The notes: generated from the letters alone by a model not told the origin. Shown: positions 36,821 through 45,555, numbered from the stretch's first letter. The stretch: DNA of 64,000 nt from Thalassobaculum litoreum DSM 18839 (GCF_900102465.1 NZ_FNBW01000002.1:186001-250000), one strand, 5' to 3'. Numbers and translations: made by a program.

Positions 36821-37467
36821 CGGATATTGCCTCGCTGGTCGCCGGATTCCGCGACATCGCAACCCCCACCATCGCCAATGCCCTCGACGAGCTCGACCTG
36901 AACGGCGTGATCACCGGTCTGAACGCCGTGGTTCCGGGGACCAAGGCCGTCGGCCCCGCCGTCACCGTGCGCCAGCAGACCGGCGCCAAGGGCACCTTCC
37001 CGGTGGAGGACTTCAAGGTCGGTCACATGATCGAAGCGGCCGGTGCGGGCGACGTGATCGTCGTCGACAACGGCGGCAACCCGGTCTCGACCTGGGGCGG
37101 CATGGCGAGTTACGCGGCCAAGATCCAGGGCATCGAAGGCCTGCTGGTCGAGGGCGGCGTGCGCGACTGGGAGGAGCAGCAGGAGTTCCGCTTTCCGATC
37201 TTCGCCCGCCACATGGTGCCGACGCCCGGCAAGACCCGCCTGAAGGTGGAAGCCATCGGCGAGCCGATCACCATCGAGGGCGTGCTGATCCGGCCGGGCG
37301 ACCTGATCGTCGCCGACGGGTCCGGCATCTGCGTGATCCCGATCGACCGGGCCGCCGAGATCCTGGAGATGACCCGGCGCTACGCCGACGACGACGCCCA
37401 GGCGATGAAGGAAATGGACAACGGCCTCACCTTCCGCGAGGCGCTGGCCAAGTTCGCCAAGATCTGA
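36817..37467 (+). CDS. RraA family protein (4-hydroxy-4-methyl-2-oxoglutarate aldolase-like)
   Basis: A 216-aa protein of the RraA/HMG-aldolase fold: TPTIANALDEL near the start, a glycine-rich metal/substrate site in VVDNGGNPVSTWGGM, and EGGVRDWEEQ with the Arg-Asp pair of the active site. Such proteins are aldolases/decarboxylases or, in enterobacteria, RNase E inhibitors; the aldolase-like branch is more likely. The start overlaps the PAS gene stop. Confidence 0.87.
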   Translation: MTDIASLVAGFRDIATPTIANALDELDLNGVITGLNAVVPGTKAVGPAVTVRQQTGAKGTFPVEDFKVGHMIEAAGAGDVIVVDNGGNPVSTWGGMASYAAKIQGIEGLLVEGGVRDWEEQQEFRFPIFARHMVPTPGKTRLKVEAIGEPITIEGVLIRPGDLIVADGSGICVIPIDRAAEILEMTRRYADDDAQAMKEMDNGLTFREALAKFAKI

Positions 37468-37493
37468 GGCGCTCCAACCACCCTCACCCCATT

Positions 37494-37512
37494 CCCCGGC
37501 CCAGGGCCGGGG
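37494..37512. repeat. Perfect palindrome, CCCCGGCCC-A-GGGCCGGGG
   Basis: A 9-bp stem with a 1-nt centre between the convergent RraA-like gene and csaA. It may be a bidirectional hairpin terminator or a REP-like element; no clear T-run is present. Confidence 0.5.
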
Positions 37513-37550
37513 GAGTCATCTGGGTCGGAAATGCCCGTTCGCCCCGCCGC

Positions 37551-37904
37551 TCAGTGCAGGCGGCCGCCGTTCGGGACCTTGGTGGTCGGGGAGACCAGAA
37601 CCACCGCACCCTCCTCGTCCATGAAGCCGAGGGTCAGCACCTCGCTCATGAACGGGCCGATCTGGCGCGGCGGAAAGTTGACGACCGCGGCGATCTGCCG
37701 GCCGACCAGTTCCTCCGGGGTGTAATGCACGGTGATCTGGGCCGAGGTCTTCTTCACCCCGATCTCCTCGCCGAAATCGATCCACAGCTTGATCGCCGGC
37801 TTGCGCGCCTCCGGAAACGGCTGCGCCTCGACGACCGTCCCAACCCGGATGTCGACCTTCAGGAAATCGTCGTAGGTGATCTCCGGTGCCCGCGCGTCCG
37901 CCAT
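37551..37904 (-). CDS. csaA: tRNA-binding protein CsaA
   Basis: A 117-aa OB-fold protein: YDDFLKVDIRVGTVVEAQPFPEARKPA at the start, KTSAQITVHYTP in the middle and PNGGRLH at the end, which are hallmarks of CsaA, a chaperone-like tRNA-binding protein. ATG 37904 is chosen; 23 upstream in-frame residues are not family-like. Confidence 0.93.
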   Translation of the reverse strand: MADARAPEITYDDFLKVDIRVGTVVEAQPFPEARKPAIKLWIDFGEEIGVKKTSAQITVHYTPEELVGRQIAAVVNFPPRQIGPFMSEVLTLGFMDEEGAVVLVSPTTKVPNGGRLH

Positions 37905-37995
37905 GTTCGCTCCCGACTGATTGGCTGCCACAGGCAGTGCCGGTAGCACGCGCCACCGTCCGACCGCAACCATGCGGCGCCGCCCGCAGTCCTGC

Positions 37996-38134
37996 TAGAG
38001 CGGATCGTGCGGTGGCGAGATCACTTCGTGATCGCGTCAGCGTGCGTGAATCTGCTCTATCTTATTGGTTTAGAGACAAATTCACCGACCATATTGAATC
38101 ATAAAATGATTCAATATGGTCGGATTTGGCTCTA
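37996..38134. repeat. Pair of nested palindromes with TAGAGC/GCTCTA ends
   Basis: This fills most of a 310-nt gene-free stretch (37905-38214). Module one (37996-38059) has TAGAGC/GCTCTA ends and an inner hairpin GATCAC-TTC-GTGATC at 38019-38033. Module two (38071-38134) has TAGAG/CTCTA ends and a perfect 18-bp inner stem (38085-38102 with 38106-38123, loop AAA). Module two is much more AT-rich than its surroundings. The structure suggests a REP/MITE-type mobile repeat; no ORF is present. Confidence 0.7.
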
Positions 38135-38140
38135 GAAACG

Positions 38141-38172
38141 AAAAGGGGCCGCCCGATCGCTCGGACGGCCCC
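38141..38172 (-). terminator. Intrinsic terminator after the phasin gene
   Basis: On the minus strand GGGGCCG (38172-38166) and CGGCCCC (38151-38145) pair and are followed by TTTT (38144-38141). It lies 43 nt past the phasin stop codon. Confidence 0.7.
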
Positions 38173-38214
38173 TGCACCTCGCGCCCCTCGGGACAGGGCT
38201 TGAGTATCGCGTGA

Positions 38215-38646
38215 TTACGACTTGGTCTTCTCGATCGCGGTCTTGACCTCGTCGAGCGACTCCATGATGCGCTTGTTGATGATGCCCGACGCCTCGGCGT
38301 TGGACTTCGCGACCATCTCCTGAAGCTCCTTCAGGTTGCCCAGCGCCTGCTCGAGGGTCGACTTGGCGATCGAGGCCTGCTGCGCCAGCTTCTCTTCCGG
38401 CGCGCCCTGGGTGGCGATCGCCTGCAGGTTCGACTGAACCTCGACGATGGCGGCCTGAGCGATCTCGCTCTGGCGCTTCATGATAGCCTGCATGCCCTCG
38501 GCGGCGATCTGGTTCGCCTGCGCGATCGCATCGAAATTCTTCTTGTGGGCGGCGACGATGCCGTCGACATCCACGTTCGGGATCTTGAACTCGCCCATCA
38601 TCTTCTGAACGTCAAAGTCCATGAAGGGGTTCTTGAACTCGGCCAT
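38215..38646 (-). CDS. Phasin family protein
   Basis: A 143-aa, almost fully helical protein with no membrane segment: it starts MAEFKNPF, then amphipathic helices with FDAIAQANQIAAEGMQAIMKRQ, the phasin signature. Phasins coat polyhydroxyalkanoate granules. GAGGAGAG precedes the ATG and an intrinsic terminator follows. With bdhA at 51 kb it points to PHB storage in this organism. Confidence 0.92.
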   Translation of the reverse strand: MAEFKNPFMDFDVQKMMGEFKIPNVDVDGIVAAHKKNFDAIAQANQIAAEGMQAIMKRQSEIAQAAIVEVQSNLQAIATQGAPEEKLAQQASIAKSTLEQALGNLKELQEMVAKSNAEASGIINKRIMESLDEVKTAIEKTKS

Positions 38647-38850
38647 TTCCACTCTCCTCTTTGAACGGCTGGGAACTTGCGGGAGGCAGGCCCAGCCGGC
38701 GCAGTCGTTGCTGCACTGCACAATCACCACAGATAAATGGGACCGGTGCGGACCAGAGTCAATCGAATTTTGTGCGCTGCAGCATAAAATGCGCAACTGC
38801 AGGCGCCGAGCAGGGCGAAAGCCGCGGAGTTCGGCCGGAAACCGGCTGAT

Positions 38851-39675
38851 CTACTGGCTCGAAATGAGCTCGAGATGACGCTCGATCAGGGTCACGATCC
38901 CGGGCACCGCCGCCTTGGCGATCGGCGAGGCCACCGGCCCCCAGTCCGTGTCCAGGGCCCCGGACGCGACCGTGTTGGACTGGTCGATCGTACCGAGCTC
39001 CCGCCCGATGCCGTCCATCACCGTCCAGGAGATCTTCACCAGATCGCCGCCGAGCTCCTTCGGCTCGATCGACACGTAGCCCTGGACAACGAACCCGTCG
39101 GGCGGCGGGAAGTCGGCGACCGCGACATCCGCCCGCTTCAGGGCGAAGGCCATGGCCCGGCGCAACATGTCGTTGCCGTTGCCCGGCGCGCCGCCGACCT
39201 CGTAGACCGTCACGGAGAACGGCGGCGGCTCGATATCCGTGCGCCGGGCATTCGGTACGATCCAGCGCGCGACCTGGGTCACCGCCTGCTCGAAGCGGGT
39301 GTCGCTGGCGATGGCGTCCACCCGGGTACCGACGATCTCGCCGTTCGGCCGGCTCAGGGTCCAGATGATCTTCAAGGCCCCGTCGGCCTGCCGCTCGCCC
39401 GACGTGCTGAGCATCAGGCTGGACCGGTTCGACGCGTTGGAGCTCGCCGCCACCCCCCGCTTCTGCAGCGCGTCGACGGTCATCTCGGTGATCAATTCGG
39501 CGGTGTCGTCGGGGACGCCGACCATCGGCCACACGAGCACGCCCTCGGTCGCCGGAGCGATCAGGAACGGCGCCTTGGCGAGGTTCGCCTCGTCCTTGGA
39601 AAAGGGCTGCGGCAGTTGCCCGCAACCGGCTAGGACAACGAGCGCGAACAGCAGGAAGAGCAGACGCACGATCAT
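38851..39675 (-). CDS. Lipoprotein, unrecognised
   Basis: A 274-aa protein starting MIVRLLFLLFALVVLAGCGQ, a type II signal peptide with lipobox LAGC. The mature part has no known motif; it contains two alpha/beta-like repeats with VLVWPMVGVPDD and VTVYEVGGAPGNGNDMLRRA, which gives it a look of periplasmic lipoproteins that assist surface structures, but no firm family. It overlaps a 22-codon ORF upstream by ATGA. Confidence 0.8.
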   Translation of the reverse strand: MIVRLLFLLFALVVLAGCGQLPQPFSKDEANLAKAPFLIAPATEGVLVWPMVGVPDDTAELITEMTVDALQKRGVAASSNASNRSSLMLSTSGERQADGALKIIWTLSRPNGEIVGTRVDAIASDTRFEQAVTQVARWIVPNARRTDIEPPPFSVTVYEVGGAPGNGNDMLRRAMAFALKRADVAVADFPPPDGFVVQGYVSIEPKELGGDLVKISWTVMDGIGRELGTIDQSNTVASGALDTDWGPVASPIAKAAVPGIVTLIERHLELISSQ

Positions 39676-39740
39676 ACGATGACGCAGCTCACCAGCAGGC
39701 CCAGAAACAGGAAACCGAGAAAGATCCACAGATGCGGCAT
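39672..39740 (-). CDS. 22-codon hydrophobic micro-ORF before the lipoprotein gene
   Basis: Starts MPHLWIFLGFLFLGLLV and stops inside the lipoprotein start codon (ATGA). It could be a single-helix peptide or a leader whose translation couples to the lipoprotein. No clear ribosome site is seen, so it may be chance. Confidence 0.3.
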   Translation of the reverse strand: MPHLWIFLGFLFLGLLVSCVIV

Positions 39741-39779
39741 GGCGGTGGTATGCCGCGCCGCACCCGGTCTTGCCAAGAG

Positions 39780-40931
39780 CTACTTGGTCACGAGTTCGAG
39801 CGGCATGGCCGACAGCCGTTCCGGCGCGCCGTCGGTGACGATGACCGTCTCGCCCAGGGACATGGCGAGCTGGGCATCGCTGTCCATCAGGATCATGTGC
39901 AGGAAGAACACCATGCCCGGTGCCGCCTCCACCGGATTGCCGTGATAGAACATCGGGAAGTCCATCCAGATCGGCGCGAACACCGCCCCCAGGGAATAGC
40001 CGCAGGCGTTCAGCCGGGCATGGCGCAGGCCGTTGGCGTCCATCACCCTGGCATGGGCGTCGAACACCTCGCCGATCGGCCGGCCGGGGCGCAGCGCGGC
40101 CTTGCAGGCCTCCAGCGCCTCGGCGCAGGCGTTGAACATATGGACCTGGTGATCCGGCACCGGTCCGACCGGGATCGTGCGCATCATACAGGCGTGGTAG
40201 TGCCGGTATGCCCCGGCGAACTCCAAAGTGAGTTGGTCCTGCGTCGCCAGGGTCTTACGGCCGGTGAAGTAGCGGCACAGCAGGGCGTCGCCGCCGCTGC
40301 CGATGATGAACTCGTTGCCCGGGTAGTCCCCGCCGCCCTTGAACACCGCCCCCTGCATGGCGGCCAGGATCTCGCCTTCGTCCACCCCCGGCCCGGTCAG
40401 CCGATGCGCCTCCTTCAGGGCGTCGTCGGCCAGCACGCCGGCGCGGCGGACATACTCCAGCTCCGCCGGCGACTTCACCAACCGCAGCAGCGACACCAGC
40501 TCCGAGGCGTCCTCCAGGGCGGCGAAACCGTCCAGGGCGGCGTCCAGCCGCTTGCCGTTGCGGGCGTTCAGTCCATAGGCGTCGTACTCCACCCCCAGAC
40601 GCGTGCCGCGCGCGCCGACCTCCGCCAGCACCTCGCGCAGGTCGTCGGCCGGGGTCGCCCCATCGCGATCGACCCAGATGCGGATGTCCTCGATCGTGGA
40701 GGTGTTCTGCGCCTGGCGCAGGTCCGGCGCGCGGGTCAGCAGCACGACCCTGCCGTCAGACCCGAGATACAGGCACTGGAAGAAGCAGAACCCGAAGGTG
40801 TCGTAGCCGGTGAGCCAGAACATGCTCTCCTGGCGGAACATCAGCAGCCCGTCGAGGCCGGCCTTCTCCATCGCCGCCAAAGTCTGGGTCTTGCGCGCGT
40901 CGAACTCGGCGCGGGTGAAATGCAATGCCAT
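39780..40931 (-). CDS. M24 family metallopeptidase (Xaa-Pro type)
   Basis: A 383-aa protein: a creatinase-like N-terminal domain (FRQESMFWLTGYDTFGF) and a pita-bread C-terminal domain (from about residue 165). Several canonical metal ligands look substituted: the segment TLEFAGAYRHYHACMMRT replaces the usual D...D pair with Glu and His, so it may be a non-classical or inactive peptidase. It is tightly followed, 39 nt on, by the micro-ORF and lipoprotein. The ATG is supported by GGGGG. Confidence 0.86.
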   Translation of the reverse strand: MALHFTRAEFDARKTQTLAAMEKAGLDGLLMFRQESMFWLTGYDTFGFCFFQCLYLGSDGRVVLLTRAPDLRQAQNTSTIEDIRIWVDRDGATPADDLREVLAEVGARGTRLGVEYDAYGLNARNGKRLDAALDGFAALEDASELVSLLRLVKSPAELEYVRRAGVLADDALKEAHRLTGPGVDEGEILAAMQGAVFKGGGDYPGNEFIIGSGGDALLCRYFTGRKTLATQDQLTLEFAGAYRHYHACMMRTIPVGPVPDHQVHMFNACAEALEACKAALRPGRPIGEVFDAHARVMDANGLRHARLNACGYSLGAVFAPIWMDFPMFYHGNPVEAAPGMVFFLHMILMDSDAQLAMSLGETVIVTDGAPERLSAMPLELVTK

Positions 40932-40954
40932 TGTGCCCCCCTGGGAACGGGCGA

Positions 40955-41719
40955 TCAGACGCCCAGCGTGATGGCGGCGAGCTGCCGCCCGTAATCCGGC
41001 TCGCCCCGGTGGCGGGACCGGCGGTAGCTGAAGAAGTTGGCCTCGTCCCGGCAGGTGTCCGAGGCCATGCGCACGACCTCGCCGAGGCCGAGGCGCGAGA
41101 GCCGGTGCACCAGATAGCCGGACAGGTCGAACAGGAAATGCCCGTCGCGCTCCGCCTTCTCGAAGAACCGTCCGTTGGCCGAATCCTGCTCCAGGAAGGG
41201 GGCCGGGAATTCCGGGCCGACCTCGTAGGACTCCACGCCGATGCAAGGGCCGACCGCCGCCTTGATCCCGTCGGCACGCACGCCGAGGTCGATCATCGCG
41301 TCGACCGTCGCGTCGCAGACCCCGTCCAGCGCGCCGCGCCAGCCGGCATGGGCGGCGCCGATCACCCGGTCGCCAGGGGCGGCGAACAGTACCGGCGCGC
41401 AGTCGGCGGCGAGCGCCCCGATCACGATGCCCGGTCGGTTGGTGACCAGGGCATCGGCCTCGCGCTTGGCATCCGGCTCGGCGGTCTCGTCGATGACGAC
41501 GACCTTGTTGGAATGGATCTGGTGGTTGGTGAACAGGGTGCCCGGCGGCATGTCCAGGGCCGAGGCGGCCCGCGCCCGGTTCGCCTCCACCGCTTTGGGA
41601 TCGTCGCGCGACCCGCGCCCGCAGTTCAGGGAGGTGTACAGACCACGGCTCACCCCGCCGCGGCGCGAGAAGAAAGCGTGGGCGATGCCGTTTTCGTCGA
41701 AACCGTCGATCTGGAACAA
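40955..41719 (-). CDS. pgeF: Purine nucleoside phosphorylase / peptidoglycan editing factor PgeF
   Basis: A multicopper-oxidase-like (YfiH/laccase-domain) protein of about 254 aa. Hallmarks: AHAFFSRRGGVSRGLYTSLNCG, TNHQIHSNKV, ADCAPVLFA and GAAHAGWRGALDGV with the Cys/His metal site. The start is unsure: no ATG or GTG is in frame near the homologous N-terminus. TTG 41719 gives the best length and avoids overlap with the methyltransferase gene. Confidence 0.88.
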   Translation of the reverse strand: MFQIDGFDENGIAHAFFSRRGGVSRGLYTSLNCGRGSRDDPKAVEANRARAASALDMPPGTLFTNHQIHSNKVVVIDETAEPDAKREADALVTNRPGIVIGALAADCAPVLFAAPGDRVIGAAHAGWRGALDGVCDATVDAMIDLGVRADGIKAAVGPCIGVESYEVGPEFPAPFLEQDSANGRFFEKAERDGHFLFDLSGYLVHRLSRLGLGEVVRMASDTCRDEANFFSYRRSRHRGEPDYGRQLAAITLGV

Positions 41720-41763
41720 GAACCGTGTCTCGCTGTCGGCCGATCCTGGTGTCGGGCCGGGGC

Positions 41764-42849
41764 CTAAGCCTCGAACCCGGGCGGGGGGCTGGCCGCCGGA
41801 CCGGTCCAGGCTGCGACCTTGAACAGGGTGCCCATTTCGCCGGGGTCGATCAAGCGGACCTTCGCCGCCTCGATATCGCGTGCCTGCGCCGGTGTCGCCC
41901 GTGCGGCCAGTGCCTCGGCCCGCTGGGCGATGCCGAGGGCGGAGAGGAAGACGCCCTGGGAAAGCGGACCATGGGCCACCCCACCCGCCTGGGTCACCGC
42001 CCGCGCCAGGGCGGCGAAGTCCACATGGGCGGTTACATCCGCCTCGCCCAGGGTCGACAGCACGTCCACCGGCTCGTGCGCCTTGACCGCCTGCAGGGTG
42101 TCGCCAGCGGCGCTCTCGCCGTGACCGTAGTCGATCACCAGCGCCGCCCCGCCCTCGCGCACGACCCGCCGGGCCAGAGCATCGGCCACCGACAGGGAGG
42201 TCGGCGATACCTCCGCGATCTCCCCGGGCCGGGCGCTCATCAGCACGCTGGGATGCAGCAGCGCCGCCAAGGGGCTGATCCCCGGCGTCAGGGTCCAGAT
42301 CGGCGCACCGCCCTCCGGATCGAAGGCCAGGCGCCGCTCGTGCCATCCGGCGCCCGTGCGCATGAGTTGGACGATCGGCAGCGCGTCGAAGAACTCGTTG
42401 GCGATGACAATGGCTGGGCCGTCCGGCACGCCGGAAATGTCGTCATGCCAACGCGGCGCGTAGCCGGAGAGCGCGCGGCCCTGCATCTCCCGCAGGGTCC
42501 GACTCGCCTCCACCAGATGGAGATCGGCCGCCGCATGGAAGCCCGGAACCGCGCGGGTGGCGCGCAGGGCGTCGGCCATCAGCGTGCCACGTCCGGGGCC
42601 GAGCTCGACCAGATGCACCCGGCCGGGCGACCCCATCTGCTGCCAGACCACCGCCGCCCATAGTCCGATCAGCTCGCCGAACATCTGGCTGACCTCGGGC
42701 GCGGTGACGAAATCGCCGGCCGCGCCGAACGGATCGCGGGTCGCGTAGTAGCCGAAGCGCGGATGGGTCAGGGCATCCGCCATGACGTCGGCAACGGAGA
42801 GCGGCCCTTCGGACGAGACCCGCCGGCGCAGATGATCGAGCAGGCTCAT
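41764..42849 (-). CDS. SAM-dependent methyltransferase, MidA/NDUFAF7 family
   Basis: A 361-aa protein: RFGYYATRDPFGAAGDFVTAPEVSQMFGE at 31-59 and the SAM motif LVELGPGRGTL near 101-111 define the family (DUF185). In mitochondria NDUFAF7 methylates a complex I subunit; the bacterial role is likely similar but unproven. It follows lgt by 10 nt. Confidence 0.92.
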   Translation of the reverse strand: MSLLDHLRRRVSSEGPLSVADVMADALTHPRFGYYATRDPFGAAGDFVTAPEVSQMFGELIGLWAAVVWQQMGSPGRVHLVELGPGRGTLMADALRATRAVPGFHAAADLHLVEASRTLREMQGRALSGYAPRWHDDISGVPDGPAIVIANEFFDALPIVQLMRTGAGWHERRLAFDPEGGAPIWTLTPGISPLAALLHPSVLMSARPGEIAEVSPTSLSVADALARRVVREGGAALVIDYGHGESAAGDTLQAVKAHEPVDVLSTLGEADVTAHVDFAALARAVTQAGGVAHGPLSQGVFLSALGIAQRAEALAARATPAQARDIEAAKVRLIDPGEMGTLFKVAAWTGPAASPPPGFEA

Positions 42850-42859
42850 TGGCAGCCGG

Positions 42860-43675
42860 TCACTTCGAGACGACGGGGTCCCGCCGCGCCGCCCACAGAA
42901 TGATCGCGGTCCCGACGACGATCATCGGCAGGCTGAGGATCTGCCCCATGGTCACATGCGGCAGGATGAAGCCGAGCTGCACGTCCGGTTCGCGGAAGAA
43001 CTCGCAGATCGTCCGGGCGATGCCGTAGCCGGCGAAGAACGCGCCGATGACGATGCCCGGTTTCCGTCGGATGCTCTCGCGCCGCGCCAGCAGGAACAGC
43101 ACGACGAACAGCAGCAGTCCTTCCAGGGCGGCTTCGTAGAGCTGGGAGGGATGGCGCGGGATCGGCCCGCCATGGGGAAACGCCATGGCCCAGGGCACGT
43201 CGGGAGCCACCCGGCCGAACAGCTCGCCATTGATGAAATTGGCGATCCGCCCGAAGAAGATCCCGATGGGGGCGGCGGCGGCGACCAGATCGCCGATCGC
43301 CAGCATGGGCGCCCCCACCTTGCGGGCGAACAGGGCGGTGGCCGCGACCACGCCGAGGAAGCCCCCGTGGAACGACATCCCCCCCTGCCAGACCATGAAG
43401 ATCTCGAGCGGATGGGAGAGGTAGTAGCCCGGGTTGTAGAACAGCACGTAGCCGAGCCGCCCCCCCAGCACGATGCCGAGGGTGGCGTAGAACACCAGAT
43501 CGTCGATCAGCTTGGCCTCGAAGAAGACCGGCCGGCGCCTGGCCAGCCAGACCGCGTATTTCCAGCCCAGCAGGATCCCGGCGATATACGCGAGCGCATA
43601 CCAGCGGATCGCGAACGGCCCGATGGCGATCGCGACCGGGTCGATCACCGGGAACGGAATGGCTGGCAAGATCAT
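42860..43675 (-). CDS. lgt: Phosphatidylglycerol-prolipoprotein diacylglyceryl transferase
   Basis: A 271-aa inner-membrane enzyme attaching diacylglycerol to lipobox cysteines. Seven hydrophobic segments, the signature GRIANFINGELFGR and the HGG (GGMSFHGGFLG) loop are visible. ATG 43675 is chosen; the 40-residue upstream extension lacks family features. Confidence 0.96.
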   Translation of the reverse strand: MILPAIPFPVIDPVAIAIGPFAIRWYALAYIAGILLGWKYAVWLARRRPVFFEAKLIDDLVFYATLGIVLGGRLGYVLFYNPGYYLSHPLEIFMVWQGGMSFHGGFLGVVAATALFARKVGAPMLAIGDLVAAAAPIGIFFGRIANFINGELFGRVAPDVPWAMAFPHGGPIPRHPSQLYEAALEGLLLFVVLFLLARRESIRRKPGIVIGAFFAGYGIARTICEFFREPDVQLGFILPHVTMGQILSLPMIVVGTAIILWAARRDPVVSK

Positions 43676-43697
43676 GGCTCGGCCTTCGCGGCAGGTG

Positions 43698-44447
43698 TCA
43701 GTGCGCGCTCGCCCCGCTCTCGGCCGGATAGATCGCGCCGGTGATCTTTCGTGATTCGTCGCTGGCGAGATACAGCGCCAGATAGGCGATGTCATCCGGT
43801 TCCATCGGTCCCATCAGGGATTTGATGGCGATCGGGTTGGTTTCCGGGTCGAGCATCGCCGCCACCCGCTCGGTCAGCACCATGCCCGGCCCGATGGCGT
43901 TCACCCGGATGCCCGCCGTGTGCCACTGCATGGCCAGCGCCTTGGTCAGCGCGATCACCCCGCCCTTGGCCGAGGAATAGGCGTCGGCCCCGGCGGTCCC
44001 GGTGAGCGCCCGGATGGACGTGGTGTTGATGATCGAGCCGCCACCATGGCGCTCCATATGCGGGATGGCGAACCGGCAACCCAGGAACGGGCCGAACAGG
44101 TCGACCGAGATGGTGCGCCAGAACTCGTCCAGCGGCATCTCGGTCACCTTGCCGTCCTTCGGCGTGGCGCCGCCGGCATTGTTGTAGAGCACGTCGATCC
44201 GGCCGTGGCGTTCCACCGTGCCGTCGATCAGGGCGCGGACGTCATCCTCCTTGGAGACGTCGGTGGTCACGAACTCGGCCGTCCCACCGGCATCTCGGAT
44301 CGCGGCGGCGGCGGTCTCGCCGAGATCGGCCTTGACGTCGGCCATCACCACCGTCGCCCCCTCGCGGGCGAACAGCGCCGCCGAGGCCTTGCCGATGCCG
44401 GCCGCCGCCCCGGTGATGATCGCGATCTTTCCGTCGAGCCTGCCCAT
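43698..44447 (-). CDS. SDR family NAD(P)-dependent oxidoreductase
   Basis: A 249-aa short-chain dehydrogenase: TGAAAGIG cofactor loop at 12-19, NNAGG, catalytic Ser in TTSIRA, and YSSAKGG. The Asp after beta-2 (ADVKAD) suggests NAD+. The canonical NNAG-to-YxxxK spacing is kept. Substrate unknown. GGGAGGG precedes the ATG. Confidence 0.9.
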   Translation of the reverse strand: MGRLDGKIAIITGAAAGIGKASAALFAREGATVVMADVKADLGETAAAAIRDAGGTAEFVTTDVSKEDDVRALIDGTVERHGRIDVLYNNAGGATPKDGKVTEMPLDEFWRTISVDLFGPFLGCRFAIPHMERHGGGSIINTTSIRALTGTAGADAYSSAKGGVIALTKALAMQWHTAGIRVNAIGPGMVLTERVAAMLDPETNPIAIKSLMGPMEPDDIAYLALYLASDESRKITGAIYPAESGASAH

Positions 44448-44490
44448 GTCTTTCCCTCCCTGCTTTTTCGGTCGGGGCGCCGAAGACGAC

Positions 44491-44518
44491 AAAGCCGGCA
44501 CCGCACGGCGGTCCCGGC
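44491..44518 (-). terminator. Hairpin terminator after msrP
   Basis: On the minus strand GCCGG-G-ACCGC pairs with GCGGT-G-CCGGC (about 10 bp with one internal mismatch, loop CGT) and TTTGTC follows. It lies 36 nt past the msrP stop, before the SDR gene. Confidence 0.5.
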
Positions 44519-44553
44519 CCTATCGGTTCAGCGCGCCCCGTTGCCGGGGAGGA

Positions 44554-45555
44554 TCACATATAGAGGCTCTCGCCCTCCAGCCCCTTATACAGGTCGGCCA
44601 CATACTCCCCGTAGCCGTTGTACAGGAGCGTCGGCACCTTATCGCCGGATCCCAGCACCCGTTCGGACGCCTGGCTCCAGCGCGGATGGGAGACCTCGGG
44701 GTTCACGTTGGCCCAGAACCCGTACTCGCTGGCCTGAAGCTCCTCCCAGAACGAGACCGGGCGCTTGTCGGTGAAGGTGAAGCGGACGATCGACTTGACC
44801 GACTTGAAGCCGTATTTCCAGGGCACCGCCAGCCGCAGGGGCGCCCCGTTCTGGCGCGGGATCGGCTTGCCGTAGAGGCCGGTGGCGATGAAGGCCAGCT
44901 CGTTGGTGGCCTCCTCGATCGTCAGCCCCTCCACATAGGGCCAGGGATACCAGACCTGCTTCTGCCCCGGGGCGATGTCGGAATTCTGGAAGGTCTGCAT
45001 GACCACGTATTTGGCCGAGGACAGCGGCTTGGCGTACTCGACCAGCGACTTCAGGGCGAAGCCCGACCACGGCACGGTCATCGACCACGCCTCCACGCAG
45101 CGGTGGCGGTAGACCCGCTCCTCCAAGGGCATGGCGGCCAGCAGATCGTCGATGGCGACGGTGCGCTCCTGCTCGACCATGCCGTCCAGGGTCACGGTCC
45201 AGGGGCGGATCGGCAGATCCTGCGCGGCGCGCCAGATGTTCTTGGACGAGCCGAACTCATAGAAATTGTTATAGGTGGTCGCCAGATCCTCCTCGGTGAT
45301 CGGCCGGTCGACCGTGTAGCGCTCGTTGCGTTTCACGGGATACAGCCCGGCGGAGGGGTCCGGCGGCAGGTCGGCCAGTTGGACGGCCTCGTTGTCGGCG
45401 GACGCCTCGTCGCCGCAGGCGGCCAGTGCGCCGGTCCCGGCCAGCACCGTGCCGATGCCGAGGCCGCGCAGCAGCGCGCGGCGGTTCATGTACACGCTCT
45501 CCGGCGTGGCGAGGCGTTCCGGCAGTTCCCACCCCTTGGGCCGCTTGATCAGCAT
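44554..45555 (-). CDS. msrP: Protein-methionine-sulfoxide reductase catalytic subunit MsrP
   Basis: A 333-aa periplasmic molybdoenzyme that repairs oxidised methionines. The Tat motif is NRRALLRGLG (residues about 23-32). The Mo-ligating Cys lies in the RHRCVEAWSMTVPW segment. ATG 45555 is preferred. The usual heme-membrane partner msrQ is not beside it; the neighbours are an SDR and an MFS gene. Confidence 0.94.
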   Translation of the reverse strand: MLIKRPKGWELPERLATPESVYMNRRALLRGLGIGTVLAGTGALAACGDEASADNEAVQLADLPPDPSAGLYPVKRNERYTVDRPITEEDLATTYNNFYEFGSSKNIWRAAQDLPIRPWTVTLDGMVEQERTVAIDDLLAAMPLEERVYRHRCVEAWSMTVPWSGFALKSLVEYAKPLSSAKYVVMQTFQNSDIAPGQKQVWYPWPYVEGLTIEEATNELAFIATGLYGKPIPRQNGAPLRLAVPWKYGFKSVKSIVRFTFTDKRPVSFWEELQASEYGFWANVNPEVSHPRWSQASERVLGSGDKVPTLLYNGYGEYVADLYKGLEGESLYM

